64,000 nt of DNA from Eutypa lata (GCA_022661535.1 JAKULF010000008.1:1-64000); one strand, 5' to 3'; shown: positions 24,701 to 38,587, numbered from the stretch's first letter. The notes: a model not told the origin generated them from the letters alone. Numbers and translations: made by a program.

Positions 24701-26520
24701 CCGAGAGAATAATCCTGACCTGCCGCGTTGAACGGGATATCACGTCATCATTCGATCCGTACCCGGCCCTATGGATAGTAGTACGTACGGTATTGTACAT
24801 ATAGTTTCGGCTCGGCCCTTAGCACGCCTGACGTACCTGAAACTTAAAACGTAGGTAGTAATACGATGTCATAGTATAGCAGGGTAGTCGTCACGAACTA
24901 TGTATGCAGTATACCTAAGCTGCTAAGTATGCAAACATATTACACACAGAGCATACATATTCGCGGCGGCAGCTTGGTCTGTCAGTTATCAACTAACTGG
25001 CGACTGCTAAGGACGAAGTCTCACGTCATACATACTAACTAACTAGTTGGAACGCAGCGAACATTTGGAAGCTTTGTCAATCGCAACGACGGGCCGAAAT
25101 TGGGAGGTGATTTCGGGAAGGTTGTGGTGTTGATCGCACGTGGGCGGCGGAAGCAGGCGAGACGTGGTCGATCAAGGTCTGATCTCATCCCATCTTGGAT
25201 TGCCAGGGTCACCGTTGCATGGTGTGTCGTAAGTACGTATGTAGCCCATGGGGTGGGAGGTATGCAGGTATGTATGTAGGAGATACTTTCCTACAAAAGA
25301 AAGAAGAACAGAAAAGGAAGGAAAACAGAAAAAGCAATGCCGTGGCCCTCAATTACCAGTGGGCTGCATAACGAAGGCGACTCGTACCTGGCCTGACCTG
25401 GCTTGAACGTGAGAGGCAGTGAAACGAAACCAGGTTTTCATTCGCGTGCCCTTAATTTGGAATATTCGCGATAACTTGGCATTATCGGATTGACATCATC
25501 TGATACAATAGCTCTAACGTATAGACGCGGAGTAGCGGAGCACCATTTACTTTTAGCCGACCACTTTGTTGCCTAGGACACCTCTAAAAATCTATGTTAT
25601 ACTCCCAAGACTGCGTAGTGAACATGCTTGACGTGAAATATGATTGCCAATATTCATTGCGTGGTCTTGATTTCCCTCATATGGTGCTGGGGTAGGGTAG
25701 TGAAGGTAAGTAAAAGATGACCAAAACTACGACGGCGACGTACATGCATCATACAGCGATATACATGATTGGCGTCATATAGTGTGTTGTCGTCGCCGCA
25801 TGACGTATGATTCACTCAGTGAAGACTGCATCAACAGTGTGCTTATGCATGTAAATGCAATGTAGGAAGGGCATAGTGAGTTTACTTGCTACTCCTCTAA
25901 AAAGCCAGCCGCGCCACACTCTGGGTAGCGGTCTCGTGGCCTCATTGTAGGTAAGTAGTGAGATACTTTGATAACATCTATCCGTTTGCGTCATACGAAA
26001 GAGCTAGTGGGAAACGTGCGCCAAGGAGATTGCTTTAATGTCTTAGGCGGCAGGGCGGGAAATTTGAACTGGCATGCATCCGACATGTCAAGTTCGTTGA
26101 TCGAGTACCAACTCAACTCGAGCCGAAGGAATAGTTAGCTCGTTAAAGCATTTCTAGCAAATGAGGAATCAGGAGGCGTTACCGACCTGACCCGTATCCT
26201 GCATTATGTGTGTTATAGACGTTAACTAGCGAAGAAGTGGCGAACTGAAAGCCACTCAGCGCAAACTGGCCGGCAACTAGGTAGTTAGACGTGCAGGCTA
26301 GCCTTATCAATCCGGGGTGCATAGGGATGTAGGTATGTAGGCAGGTAAGTTCTACCTACATACATAGTTACATATATAGTATTACTATGTATTGTACCAT
26401 GCTGTGCTCTGCTTGAACTTCCAAGTAGAGAGGCGCCATTGGCAAGCCAGGTTTGGCTTAACGCCGTTGAAATTACACCGAATCTCATGCCGAATAGATG
26501 AAATGGAGGCGTCGACTGAA

Positions 26521-26543
26521 TGTGTGTGTGTGTATGTATGTAC
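26521..26543. repeat. TG / TATG microsatellite
   Basis: A run of TG dinucleotides passes into TATG units. Confidence 0.8.
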
Positions 26544-27618
26544 GAAACCTGCTCAGCCGTGCAATCGGAACCCGGTTTCAGACTTTGATCTGGGGAGTTG
26601 ACCTTGCTCATTATGCCTATTCTCGCTGAGGGGGCGCTAAAGAAAGGCGACGATGTGAATGAAACAGATGTTGAGATGGGATAAAATCTAGCCAAGAGAT
26701 TTGGCACATGGGGGTTTCTGCAACCAAAAGAAAACCACCGGGGGTGCTAAAATCTTCACGGCCGAGCCTGTCCGGACATGGGATGGGGTAGGTAGTCAGG
26801 TAGTCAGATAGTAAGGGCTAGCTCATCCCATATTGATGCGTTATACCATGTACAATACCTACACAGTTATGGCTGCGCGTGTATCTAGAGTAGGTAGGTA
26901 TAGGTATAGTAGCATGAATTTAGATACCGCAGTTAAAGCAACATCCTACCAGATTAGGTATGGTAGTGACGGGAAGTCTGTTAAGCATAGTGTACGGCCC
27001 TATTTAGGCAATGCTGCAATGCTGCATCGACTGTTTCGGGCAACTGTGCATTGTCTCGACGCTCTTAAAGGATGCGGGTTATTCTCAGCTAATGCGCCAA
27101 GCTTCGGTGATCTGGCACAGCTGGTCGGTCGCTACTCGACGGGAGATGCCTCCCGATCTTTCTCAATAGACCCCTCTGGATATTGTCATGGGAGAGAGAC
27201 CCCCTTGCCGTATCTTTGCATGCCGATATTTTCCTTTTTAACGACGAGGAGTCTATAGTTATATCAAGTCAGCATAAAAGACAACAACAGGAGGATATTT
27301 AATTTCTTTAGTTTATTTCGGTCACTAACTCTAGGTGATGTGGGTTTTCTTTCTTGGAATATGGTGGCTAGAAACATATCTTAACTACAAAGTAGACCCT
27401 AGTGGAAATCACACCGCTTTCTCGAGTATTAGCAGGGGTTATCGTGTATCTTGGTACGGGATCATCGGAGAATTTAGATGACCAATTGGTACTGTACCAC
27501 AGTAGCATCCATGATCCAAGCCTAGTTAGGCCCCTAATGCAGATGCAGTAAAATGTACAATATAGTACCTCGTAAGTGTGTGCGTTCAGGGCACTTATGG
27601 AGGACGGCATTCTCGCGC

Positions 27619-27619
<1 letters not shown>

Positions 27620-27652
<33 letters not shown>
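27620..27652 (+). repeat. (CAG)11 trinucleotide repeat
   Basis: Eleven perfect CAG units in a region with no supported gene. On the minus strand the unit lies inside a frame with a leucine run, but nothing supports that frame as a gene. Confidence 0.95.
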
Positions 27653-27653
<1 letters not shown>

Positions 27654-28929
27654 GGCACACAGCTACTGTACGTAAAGATCATCCTTGAGACTTGCTTGCA
27701 GGGGCCCCCTGATGCCATTTACTCTAGGAGCTTTTCCACAGCGGGGTAAAGCCTCTAGCGGGCAGTTGAGGTACCCCCACAGTCATCTCGCTCTTCTTTG
27801 GGTGCCCGTTCTGTGCCTGTTTCTGTTGTTCATATGGTTCATTATGTATGTATCTTGGAGATCTCAGGCACAGCAGGCATGTTATGTATGTATGTACATG
27901 TTATGGCATGGCATGCATTTGGGCGATTCGTTGGACTCACGAATGTCTAGCCGAGCCAGCCCTAAAGATAGTAGTCATGTATGTAGGTCGACTCTGGCCG
28001 GGTTAATCAGGTAACTATGTATGTCTAGTCTACCTAGGTAAGTAAAGGATAACGACTAGAACTTGCTACTAGAAGGAGGCAAATCTCAAGTTAATTAACT
28101 TGTGGCGACTGTGTCGGTCTAGCGGCGATGGCGTGCTCAAATAGGCATAGACAAATCTTCTGGACCTCTTCAGTAATTAGGCTCGCAAGTTTCTTGTGTT
28201 TTGGGCGGCATTGTTAACTATGCGGTTGTATTATAAACGATTTTCCCCCATCTCTCTTCTTCTTCTTTCCCTCCCGCGCTATCGGCCGGAGAAGCCGTTC
28301 GAAGCGGCCAACAACGGGTGAGAGACAGGTGAACGACCATTCACAGTGTAGCTCGCGACACCGTTGAGGTATACTCTGTTGCCGCATCATGGATTCTGAA
28401 GCTAGTGATCTACAGGACGGGCTAGGATGCCGTATTATTAAGTGCTTACTTTTTTTTTTTTTTTTTGGCTTTCCCGACAATGCTCTCCTTATCGGTCCAG
28501 GAGTGGCAAGTTTCTTTTGTCGAAGATGCCTTTGTCAGTAGGCGCGCGACTATTCAAACCCAAGAAACGGTAAGTGTATAGCTTAGGGGGATGGAATATT
28601 CATCCAAAGTTGTCACCCCGACTCGGCATGGATCCGGCCCCGTTGCCTTGCCTCGCCGGCTTGAAGCTGTTTTAGAGTTTTTCTTGGTCGTCCGAGTTGT
28701 CGGATTTTCATCAGTACCTACGTATATAATCTGCACCCTCGTTCGATGTTGCAGGGTGGCCGGGTGGCCGCTGGCCCAGCCTTCCACTGGGTCCCCAAGC
28801 CGACAACGGCCCCCCGGCCTGTCAGTAGTCTAATCTCCACCTCCCCATGCCACGAGCTAGCTAAAAGAACCTTAACCCCTGCCCATAGGAAGAATATCGT
28901 GTAACTCCTTGCTAGCTCTCCGGAGTTCT

Positions 28930-28955
28930 GTATGTATCTGTATGTATGTATGTAA
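28930..28955. repeat. TATG microsatellite
   Basis: TATG units with one interruption. Similar short tracts recur near 27843, 27884, 30050 and 30256. Confidence 0.75.
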
Positions 28956-29522
28956 CTACTAGTTATGTACGTACCTCGGCCGCCGAAGCGCGTGCCAGCG
29001 TGTCTTTAATCGCCAGCAGCAGGTAAAATTCAGCAACCTGACGTGGAGCTCTCAACAAGATCTAGAGTAGGGGCGAACTAGATATCTAACCTACCTATAT
29101 GTAGAAATCGGTGTGTTCTTGCTGGTATGAACATGGTATGAACCAATGAATTAACCTTGTTCTAAGGGAACGATAACTAATTTGCTCGACTACTTTCGGT
29201 GATTTTGATTTGACCTGCATGCTTTCATCAACGCGAGGTAACTATCTCTACACCTTGGAGTCCAACCCCTGGAAACAACAATATTACACTCTTGAGGCAT
29301 ATGTAGTTTCTATGTAATCAGTTCTCTCGATTTCGTGCCGTCCGAAATGGTAGTATATATACTTTTGTCATCTCTGATTGTTGGGTGTCATCGGTCCTCC
29401 CCGAAAAGGCCTAGTTAGACGCAACTCAGCGATGGGATAGTGTGCGATATAAGTGGAATACATGACCTCGTACCTGTACATCTAACCCATTGGCCATATC
29501 AAAGTGGACAAGACTTCTGCTA

Positions 29523-29542
29523 GGCTGGCTGGCTGGCTGGCT
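29523..29542. repeat. (GGCT)5 repeat
   Basis: Five GGCT units in non-coding DNA. Confidence 0.85.
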
Positions 29543-30210
29543 GATGGAGGGTGCAACAGATGGCTTGCTCACGAGGATGACGGACATATGTGATTAAAGC
29601 TCAATTGTATGATGAAATCGTAGACGGTCTCTAAGAGACTATACCAAGATCTATTCGAGACTTGACACACCTCTACAACCCTTTTAGGTCCGCAGCCCCC
29701 CCCAAAGGGTAACTATCTTGAGAGAGACGGTTTCGCTCCCGCTCCCGTCATGCCGTTTTCCGACAAGGATGTTGAGCCAGGGCTCCTTGCCGCCTAGGGG
29801 AGCGTTCAATTTCAAGGTCGCTTGAAGATCTGTTAATGCAGGGTTGGCACGAATCCCTCGCCAATCCGCTGCATTTGCACAGACAACGAACCATCAGTCT
29901 ACTTGCCTGTACAAGTACTTCCTTCACATGAACCGGTCGGTGCTGGCGGAGGCCAGGTCCACTCCGCCGCACGACTGACCATTGCCGGCTCGACAACGTT
30001 CATGCAGGGCAGGGTTGCTACTGTGTGTACATCGCAGACGCCGTATGTATGTATGTTCTCAGTGCTGCCCACAAACGGGTCGACCATTAACTACAAGGTA
30101 CATAACTTACATGCCTTTGGGGCTTCAAGTCGTCCCATGCATGACAATCAGCCCTTGGCGTAACGTACTGCCAACACCCGGTCTGAAGAGTCGTCGACGA
30201 CCTCCTCAGC

Positions 30211-30231
30211 CTCTAGCTCTAGCTCTAGCTC
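30211..30231. repeat. CTCTAG hexamer repeat
   Basis: Three and a half CTCTAG units in tandem, non-coding. Confidence 0.8.
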
Positions 30232-32510
30232 GGCACCCGCAGCATCTCTGTATGGATGTATGTATGTATGTTGGTAGGTATATGTGATATCAAGCACTGT
30301 ACAGTACGCATTTGATAGGTGTGTATCGCCAAGGGTCAGTACACACTTTGCCGGTAGATCCCTCCAGACCTTGTCCCATCATCGTCATCCTTCATGTCCC
30401 CACAGCGGTCATTACTTGCATTACTTTGGGCGAGTTCTTTTAGGGTTACTGCTCTGTAATATTGCGGCCGTTTGCGTGAAAGTCTGACTTATGCCGTCCT
30501 GAGTTAGTGAGCTCTGGATGGAGCAAAGGGTCTAGCCTATATCCACTTGGAAGTGATCTGATATAACCTAATTATCCCCTCCATATCAACTCCACGCCAC
30601 GCCTATTGCGTTGACTTCCCGGAACCACACCTGGATCCTTTTGCAAGCGCGACAAAGTCGCGGCTTCAAGTCAGTGCCTGCCTGGACCAATACTAACCTG
30701 CGGCCTCTCATGTGTCTTTCCTTTTGACACCTTTCCTTCACTTATTCGGCGACGAGGTTCTGGACGATATTTCGGGATTCTAGGAGCTAAAGACGGCACC
30801 GGAAGACAAGTAGCTATTGCAACAGCTTTTCTTTTTGATAAATCCATCTTGTGCCGACCAGCAGCCTAGTCTTCTGCCGAGCCGATGATTCGAGACATCA
30901 CAAACCGCCACCGGAAGACTAATCTCCCCAAGGTCCATCGCATATTTCCTTGTTAGCGGCAAGTTGCCGAAATCTTGCAGCGGATTCCCCTCCTCCCATC
31001 CCAACGGCGACCAACGACAACCAGCTAATGCGCGAAGCCGTCAACTTGATTCAAGCAAGTCCAAGAAAACACGGCAACTCACCTGAATCCTCAGTCGCTA
31101 GGCCGGATAGTAGAAACATATTCGTCGACGGTCTCTGGTCTCGAGGAACGCGGTGTGGCAACACAGTGCTGTCAGCCGGATCTTACCGACGACTTCCAAC
31201 TTGAAGGACAAACTTGATCATTGTATGCCTGCGGATTGACTATACCAAGCCAAGAGGGTAGACTGGAGGAATACTCCGTTACGTACGTATTCTTTCCAGC
31301 AATATATACGACACTCTCCAACAACTAGGAATCTACGACTGGAACCTGGAACCATCTAAACTAACTATACATGAGGGTGGCGATCTAGCTTCTCGAGAGT
31401 TACTGTCGTATTGACACTTAGGTTTTGCCGCCTGAAATCTCCTCAGCACGTCAAGGTACCATCAATACTTACACTGGCTTAGAAGAAAGAGCCTACGATA
31501 GGAGTGTGTCACTGTCACGAATGAAGCCAAAGCTGTTTCGAACCATAGGATTTGGTGGTCTTCCCTGGTGTCAACCTAAGTTCCCGGATTTCGATACTGG
31601 TTGAAGACGAGGAGATTTCTTCTCGTGCAAAAGCGATTTTGGGTTTGGGCGGAAGGAACCATCACACTCACGATCAAGACCCTAACTTTTCAAGGTCTTC
31701 GTAGCAGACTCGAGTGAGGAAACTGGAATATATCTTGGTTGATGAAGGAGGTTCGGCATCGGTATTGTTACTGGCGCCCTTGGCTGGCTATTCGTATTGG
31801 ACGTACATCAGTGTCCGCAATTGGTACCGGAAACTGTGAAGGGGATCATCGGCGTGGTGGATGCTGTTCATATCCAGTTATCACTACATTCGGTTCAAAT
31901 TGTGGCAAGTTGGACTTCCTTTGGTTACCTCCTAACCACTAGCATCGTAACGGGTTTAAAGATCTTATCCGCACAGCTGGTAAGAACTTCCCCATCTACT
32001 ATACATTGGCTTGTCGAAGCTCGCTTGCGTTGCTAAATGTTTGCATCAGAGCTTTTAACTGATCTCCTCTCAAGTCACCAACACCTAAGACTTGTTATAT
32101 CTAGACTACAACTGGGTTTCGACTGTACGTTGATGATCACGGGTCTCCATGGTGGTGAAAGCGAGAAATAAGATTCGGTTGTTTGGAGAATATCCAAGTT
32201 TCGTCCCCGAGGAATCTGTCTTTCACCAACTACGTACGACTCTCAGTTCGGAGACCTTGTCGCAAATCGCAAGAGCACCAAGTTGTCTACAGCTTCCTAC
32301 GTATACAAACCGGCGCATTTTATTGGCCAACGTTGGCCAACGGCAGACCTTCATTCAGATTGGAGAGAGTCGAAGATATAGCCTCAAGGACTACAGTTGG
32401 CATATGCCTTCTGATATCAGGCCTATTTAACACCATTCAACACGAATAAACTAACCCCTAGTTTACATATTACTTGACCATCTTCTCAGGGCTTCGCCGT
32501 ATCGTCAAGG

Positions 32511-34133
32511 ATGCAACATCATCACCAGCAATGGCTGGGCCCAAGCCATGGGCATATCTCACACATTACCAACCCTGGGCCTCGAATACCCCCGCACGTT
32601 GCTACAGAGAAACCGTACGTAATGTTTTTTTACTCCATTTGCTAAAATATTTGTCTACTTGAGCTATTAACAAGAAGGGTTTATAGGCCATGGACTTTGG
32701 TTGTGCGACAACAACCTCGGCATGCTAAAGTAGCTGGGGTGAAAGATAAAGACAAAAAACCAGTCGACCCACCGCCAATCCTCGCCCTGGTCATCAACGA
32801 TCCTATTTCCTCTTTCCACATACAGAGCCCTTACCTATTTGTCTCGGCGGTTCTCGAGGACACAGACACAGAAAAGTCCGACAGGAAGAGTCCTCAGGGC
32901 CCTCCAACGCAGAATGCACTCACAGGGTCGACAGTCTCGTCACTTCACAAGCTGAAGGATATCGACAACGTAGAAACCGCATTCTTCGTGTTCGGCGATC
33001 TTGCGGTAAAGAAGGAGGGCTTTTACAGGATCCGATTTGACTTGCTCCAGATCGACCTTATGTCCAGGGAGGTTACCCACCTTACCTCGGTGGTTTCAGA
33101 CGTCTTCGAAGTCCAATCTGCGAGGGTTTTTAAGGGGTTGAGCGAATCCACGTTTTTAACACGATCACTCAGCGACCAAGGAGTGCGTTTACGAGTACGC
33201 AAGACTCCGAAACAGAAGGCTGTTGATCAACGGCACGAAGAAATCGCTAGGAATCTAAAGCGTATGAGACACGCGAGGGGTGACCCCGATGACGATATCC
33301 CACCACAAGCGCGTGGATCTCGCGACTCGATTAGCTCGCAGGGGCAGTCTTTCTACGAAAACCCCTATCAGGGAGGAGCCCCTGCTTATGCCGAAGAACG
33401 TCCCCACCACCGGCGGCGCATAGGATCCGCTTCGATAAGTCCTAGCACCTCTATTCCACCTGGAACAACCACTATCCTGGGTTACAATCCCGCTACGCCT
33501 TCTTCACTACATGCGTCTTACTCGCAGCCCTCGTCGAGTGGGCCTATGTTGCCGACACTGATGGCGCCTCTTCGCCAACATGGAAGTCAGTTCGGGACAT
33601 CGATACAATTCAGTCCTTCTCCAACCCAAAATGCCCCTATGGAGACATTCCATTTTACAGGGGGGCAACAACCGCATTACGCTGTCGATACAAGCTCCAG
33701 CTATGCCCACAATGTGTCACAAGCACAGGCTCCCACCAATACGGCATCCATACCGAATAGTTCCGGCCCAACACACATCCATTCAAATAGCATATCAGTG
33801 TCTACTCCCGAGACCCCTGTAGGGGCGTACCCGATGTCACAATACCCCAGTAACACGACGACATCATTTCCCAACGGTGGTTTACCAGCTTACGCTAGCG
33901 CCCCGCCCCATTCGAGTGGATCGCATTCTGTCCCTACGAGCTTTTCCCCGGACGGTTACCCAATATTCGAGACTCCTTATGAATACCATCAAATCGGAGA
34001 TCACGGCCTAAGAACGCCGCAGTCCCCTGGCATGCCCTCAGATGCCATGAGTGGGTTCAACAACATGAACAACCCTTCTTATTTCAGTCACATACACGGA
34101 CACCCCAGCATGGAACCGAAACATTCAGCATAA
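32511..34133 (+). CDS. vosA: Velvet-domain regulator, VosA-like
   Basis: Exons 32511-32614 and 32687-34133 give 516 residues. The 72-bp intron (GTACGT donor, TATAG acceptor, phase 2) joins a His/Pro-rich start to PWTLVVRQQPRHAKVAG. The velvet domain covers about residues 38-208: VVRQQP, KPVDPPPI, SSLHKLKDIDN, FFVFGDLAVKKEG and ESTFLTRSLSDQGVRLRVRK, the last two typical of VosA rather than VelB or VeA. A basic segment (KRMRHARG and HHRRR) and a long Ser/Pro/Tyr-rich tail follow, similar to VosA activation regions. Velvet proteins bind DNA as homo- or heterodimers and link sporulation with secondary metabolism. VelC is the main alternative. A CAG acceptor at 32489-32490 upstream of the ATG suggests a leader intron. 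Confidence 0.87.
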
Positions 34134-36805
34134 GACTTTTTATTACCATTACTATTACTATTATTATCATTATGCTCTTTTTGAACAACATACACGTACC
34201 ACACTAGGTTGGGGGCACGATTGGCTTCTTAGGGGGGTGTTGGTTCATTGGTTGGACTCCCTTTTCTTTTGTTTCGGTTCTGCAGTTTGATATGAACAAA
34301 AAAGTTTTTAAGTATTGATACCCCGGGCTTAAAATGGTTGGAATTCATTTCGGAACACGGCCTTTTGTCTTTTTATTTTATTTTATTGAATCGTTTTTTG
34401 GAGGGAATTGTTTGCTCATTACGTCCATCGCATACGTTGAAGAATAGGGATCGGAGTTTGCAGGCATGCTACGGTCGAAGATTCCAAGACCAGCAATGGC
34501 TTTGATAGATGAAACTATTCGTAGAAAATCGAATAGATTCATTAAAAAAATTAATATTACCCCTTACAACATGAATTATCCGCAAGATGAGATCTTCACC
34601 ATTACAATAAGTTCCAAGTTTATACTGTACTAAACAACTACATTCCGTGGCTGAAAATCGAGGGTTGATTGATAGGCATCCTGATAACCAAGCTAATATC
34701 TTACAATGAAGTATCCTAACATGTGTTTTGATAGCTATCGAAGGAACGGGTTACAGGGGTTGTTTGAACATGCACTGCCGATAATCTATTGGGCCATATG
34801 TCTTATGGGGTTCTTAAGAGCCTTAATATTCTATGTACGTCTATTCAATATCCCCCCAGTAAGGAGAAAGCAGACGTTTGTTTGATTTGTGACTACTTCT
34901 CAAGGAAATCAAGTACATAGTAGAGAGACAACTGTACCCACGTCATTACAATAAGTGTACTTAATGTGGAAGGGTTCATATAATATCGGGAGGTTGGTTA
35001 CGGTGATAACATCACTGACCTGATACGTAATTTGTGCCCCCAGTCACTTGATCATGGCTTCGCGCCTTTTGTCCTAACGTAGCCTTTGCTGCGTGATAGG
35101 GAAAGGGAAGAAAATGGATGTTTCTGCTCTTATTTCTTGTCTTATATATATCTAAGGTCAGGGATGAGCCAGCCGCCATATTAGAGTAGGACTAGTACAA
35201 CTTAGTTATTATGATCCTCGGCCGGGGTGGAAGGGCTCATGGGACTTTGACGGAATCTCGCGCAATTCTCTGTAGATCTTACATTGCAGTTAGCTAACTA
35301 GGCACCGGTGAATATTGATTCGTCTTGGTGTAATACATACATACCTACGTCTTCGGTTCTACATGACTACTGCCAGATAAGCGCGCTCACGTCATTCATT
35401 CCCAGGCGCGTTGAATCTTTGGTGGTGGAACCGACATGACTCTAGTTACTACTACCAACAGCTTCTCGATTACCTTGGTTCAAATCCTCAGGTTCGATGA
35501 AGCGGGCTCACCCGTCAGACCAGGCTTTTAACTTTGGATTTCATGTGAAATTCGGATTAAGCTAGTACTATCTAGAGCTGGCATATAGCAGGGGGTCCAC
35601 AGGTCGCATTTCCTGGGGAAGCGATGACAAGACTGTCACTAAGTTAACTAGGTCAGTAGGGAATTGGACGCAGAACACACCCTGCACGTAATTGCAACTA
35701 AAGTAGAGCCACCATGTACGCTATTGAGAATATCCCAGGCAAATAAAGACTACGATAAAATCAACTCGTATTGACTATCTAGTATTAACTTTAACTGGTG
35801 TCTCTAAGATACCATTCGTAATCCCTGATCACTCAATCGCCCATGTGTTGCCGCCATATGGAGCACATAGCTCGGAAATAACATCGACTCTCTCGATGCG
35901 ACGCTTAACGCCTTACGTGAGAGCACTGTACACGGGGCCCGGCTTGTAACATCGTGACATCGAAGTGGTTGGTAAAGATACAACGGGCCATATGCCCGAA
36001 GGTATTTTCCGAGATACTAAGATCGCCACTATCCATGTGCTTATCCACGGCCACCCGCACCCGGTATCAAGGATACCAACCTGGTTCTTATGTTCTACAA
36101 TATCTCTGTGTATATGTGGGTGGTGGGTAGAGCACGTTTTTGTCTTTGCATGTGGATATTTGTTTGATGACCGCAAGGTCTGTGCGAAACATCGAAGAAA
36201 CACGGAGTACTATTCGTACAATCTTAGCTCAATCAATCAATGACTACCGCACCAAATCTTTTCGTTGAGGACAGCCTTGTTTTAAGCACTACTTGTCTAG
36301 GATTTAACAAATTGACATGCCATATCATTACCCTAGGCAGGAAACACGAGAAAGAACGCCCTATAGATAGTCGCTTTACTTAGGACTATGACCTAGTAGT
36401 ACTAGACCCAGTTCCATAATTTACGGCTCAATGATACCGTCACAGTGAAAGGCATTAACTAGTTATGTATGTCATATAAAGACGGTTAACGAAGGCAAGC
36501 ACTTTGTCCCTAAAGAGGCTATGCTCAGATCGGATATGGTAGCTCCACTGTCTAGGCGCAGACCACGACTTCCCATCCTTGGACTGATAGTGTTTACTTT
36601 CGGAGAGAAGTCTAGCCTATCTACTACCTCACTATATCGACATCACGGGCACAAGCACGATAGATCAGAAGGTTGATGCTTCGTCTGAACAATCATGCAT
36701 TTGCAGAGACCGACTGCAACGACGGGACGAGATTCAACCAGAAGTCGAGATCGTGCCACATCTCAAAGAGCTAATCATATTTAAGCAGCCTCTTAGCTAG
36801 GAGCT

Positions 36806-36825
36806 TTAACGTTAACGTTAACGTT
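36806..36825. repeat. TTAACG tandem repeat, self-complementary
   Basis: Three TTAACG units plus TT. AACGTT is palindromic, so the whole tract reads the same on both strands and could form a hairpin or bind a dimeric protein several times. Confidence 0.85.
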
Positions 36826-37335
36826 CTCCTGGACCGTTCTGCCGAAGCTACCCTTGTTGTAATCAGGGGTGGTGTGAGGGATTGACCCGCCAAAGTACCA
36901 GTACAACGTAAACCTGAGTAATCCTAAAGCCAGCCCACCTTATGTACATATGTAGTTACACCTACACCTACACTTCCCTATCGTTCTCCGCTTCAGGGGA
37001 GGAGAATCCCGGATCTTGCAAATTTGCTTCCCATTGCCTAAGATATGAACCTCCCAATACGGCCTACGCATCCATTAAGGCAGATCTCGATACCTCAGTT
37101 TGTAATCATGCGTCTGCAGTGCATTGACGATAACGCCAACTTCAGTAACTAAGCGGCAGGAACTTGCAGTAGCCGCTGCGACTCTATCTGTCAAGTGCGA
37201 AGTTACTCCTCGCAGACGTTAACTACTTGCTACTTCGTACATATGAAGTAGTTATTTGGAGCTTCCCCTCACGAATTTGAGACTTGGCACCCGCTAACTC
37301 GCTACTACATGGGGTTACGACTAACCAACTAGTCA

Positions 37336-37370
37336 GGCAGGGCAGGGCAGGGCAGGGCAGGGCAGGGCAA
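37336..37370 (+). repeat. (GGCAG)6 minisatellite
   Basis: Six perfect GGCAG units followed by one GGCAA. G-rich strand asymmetry is marked. Confidence 0.95.
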
Positions 37371-38485
37371 GATAACTACCCCAAGCTCGGAACATTTTCA
37401 TCTCCCCATTCCCACCTACGTTACTGTAGTAGTAGTTACCTGGCCCGTGGCCGTATGTAATCTCGTTTCCTCTTCCCTGGCGTTGATCTCTGATTATTGT
37501 TCTTTTCTTCGGTCTAACCAGCCGGAAACAGCCTGCAAAGTAGATCATCGTGGGCGCGCCTTGCCTGTTTCTTCCCTTTATTTCCGACAGCGCTAACTCC
37601 ATCCCCTACCCTCCCACCCCAGACGCTTAATAGCCGCCGCTATACCCTCTGCAACGCTTCTGTTCGGACAGGGTATATCGAGACGATCCCACTAACGGCC
37701 AGGGTCAAGCATCCGCGAGCCGCCGTTACATCGCGCGAAAAAGCTCTTATGGAGCCAATTACACGACACCTGGACCGCTCGCCAGGCAGCTTTACCTAGC
37801 TTTTACCTGCAAGGCCAGCACTTTTTTTGCGTCCAAGCTCTGCCTCCGATAAACGCTGTGAGGGTCTATGTAGTTATGTATGTAGTTATGTAGAAGACTC
37901 AACCGAGAAGAGGCACAAGGCGTGACAATGGCCATCAATCGCAGTCATCTTGGCAAATGCCGCGCTACGACGTCGCTGAGGAAATAACTAACTGACTGAC
38001 CCATTGGTATGTAATTATGTATGAATGTCAGGCGATTCCAGGAATGCTGAGATTGGTGAGGACGCCTCAACCTTCTTTCACTTTCCACATAACTAACTAT
38101 GTTTATTAGTTATCAAGTTAACCCTCATCTCCGCTTCATAGTCCATTCGATCCCCATTATCATATTGCACTCGTGATCTTCTCCAACCTGCTCCAATAGC
38201 TAACCGTTTTGCCACGAAGCCTATCAGACAAGGCTTCTGTTCTAACCAGCCAATCACACCCGCCCATTCCCCCATTAACACTCGAGGCTATTATTGCATT
38301 GTCGTTTTCAGTACGGAACGCCCTCCCGCCTGGACGTGTCTTCCCGCTCGAGGCGCCAGTAGCTTCCGTATCTTTCGCGAGTCGTGCCATTCTACGTAGT
38401 AATCGCAGCTCCGCAATATCGCTTGTTTATTTAGAGGAAACATCATGGCCATTACTTTCCACCCCTCGTGAAGATACTGATAACT

Positions 38486-38587
38486 ACATACAACCCAATG
38501 CTTGGAGGAGAGGCGATCCCATCCTTGTGATACTACGGTACTAATATCCCGGGTGGGAGACCAAGACATCTTGGACTAGGTATGTAG
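38486..38587 (+). pseudogene. Decayed 5S rRNA gene copy
   Basis: The ends match the fungal 5S pattern: it starts ACATACAACC and finishes GTATGTAG, which can pair as the terminal stem. Inside, CGATCCCATCC corresponds to the GATCCCGTCC loop, and TACTAATATCCCGGGTGGGA matches the internal promoter and E-loop region (TTAGTAGTTGGGTGGGTGA in Neurospora type genes). The length is about 102 instead of 118-120 nt, with the loss in the middle, and several stem bases are changed. Dispersed 5S genes and pseudogenes are normal in filamentous ascomycetes. Confidence 0.55.

Larger units (their letters stand above)
21736..32510. other. 10.8-kb gene-poor region upstream of the velvet gene
   Basis: No reading frame here shows a recognisable family, intron-linked continuation or fungal codon pattern. 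The longest frames (about 140 codons near 26285-26707 and 26833-27258) look random. The DNA has normal composition, so it is not a RIP block. It carries many short tandem tracts, mostly ATGT/TACA-type, listed separately. The last kilobase, with C/T-rich stretches and a possible acceptor TTCTCAG just before 32491, is probably the promoter and spliced 5' leader of the velvet gene. Confidence 0.6.

Noticed and set aside
26833..27258. 141-codon open frame on the plus strand.
   Set aside because: No family pattern, no splice-linked continuation, composition like the surrounding non-coding DNA.
35478..35500. GGTTCAAATCC, like a tRNA B box.
   Set aside because: No T-arm stem, no A box and no acceptor stem can be drawn around it.
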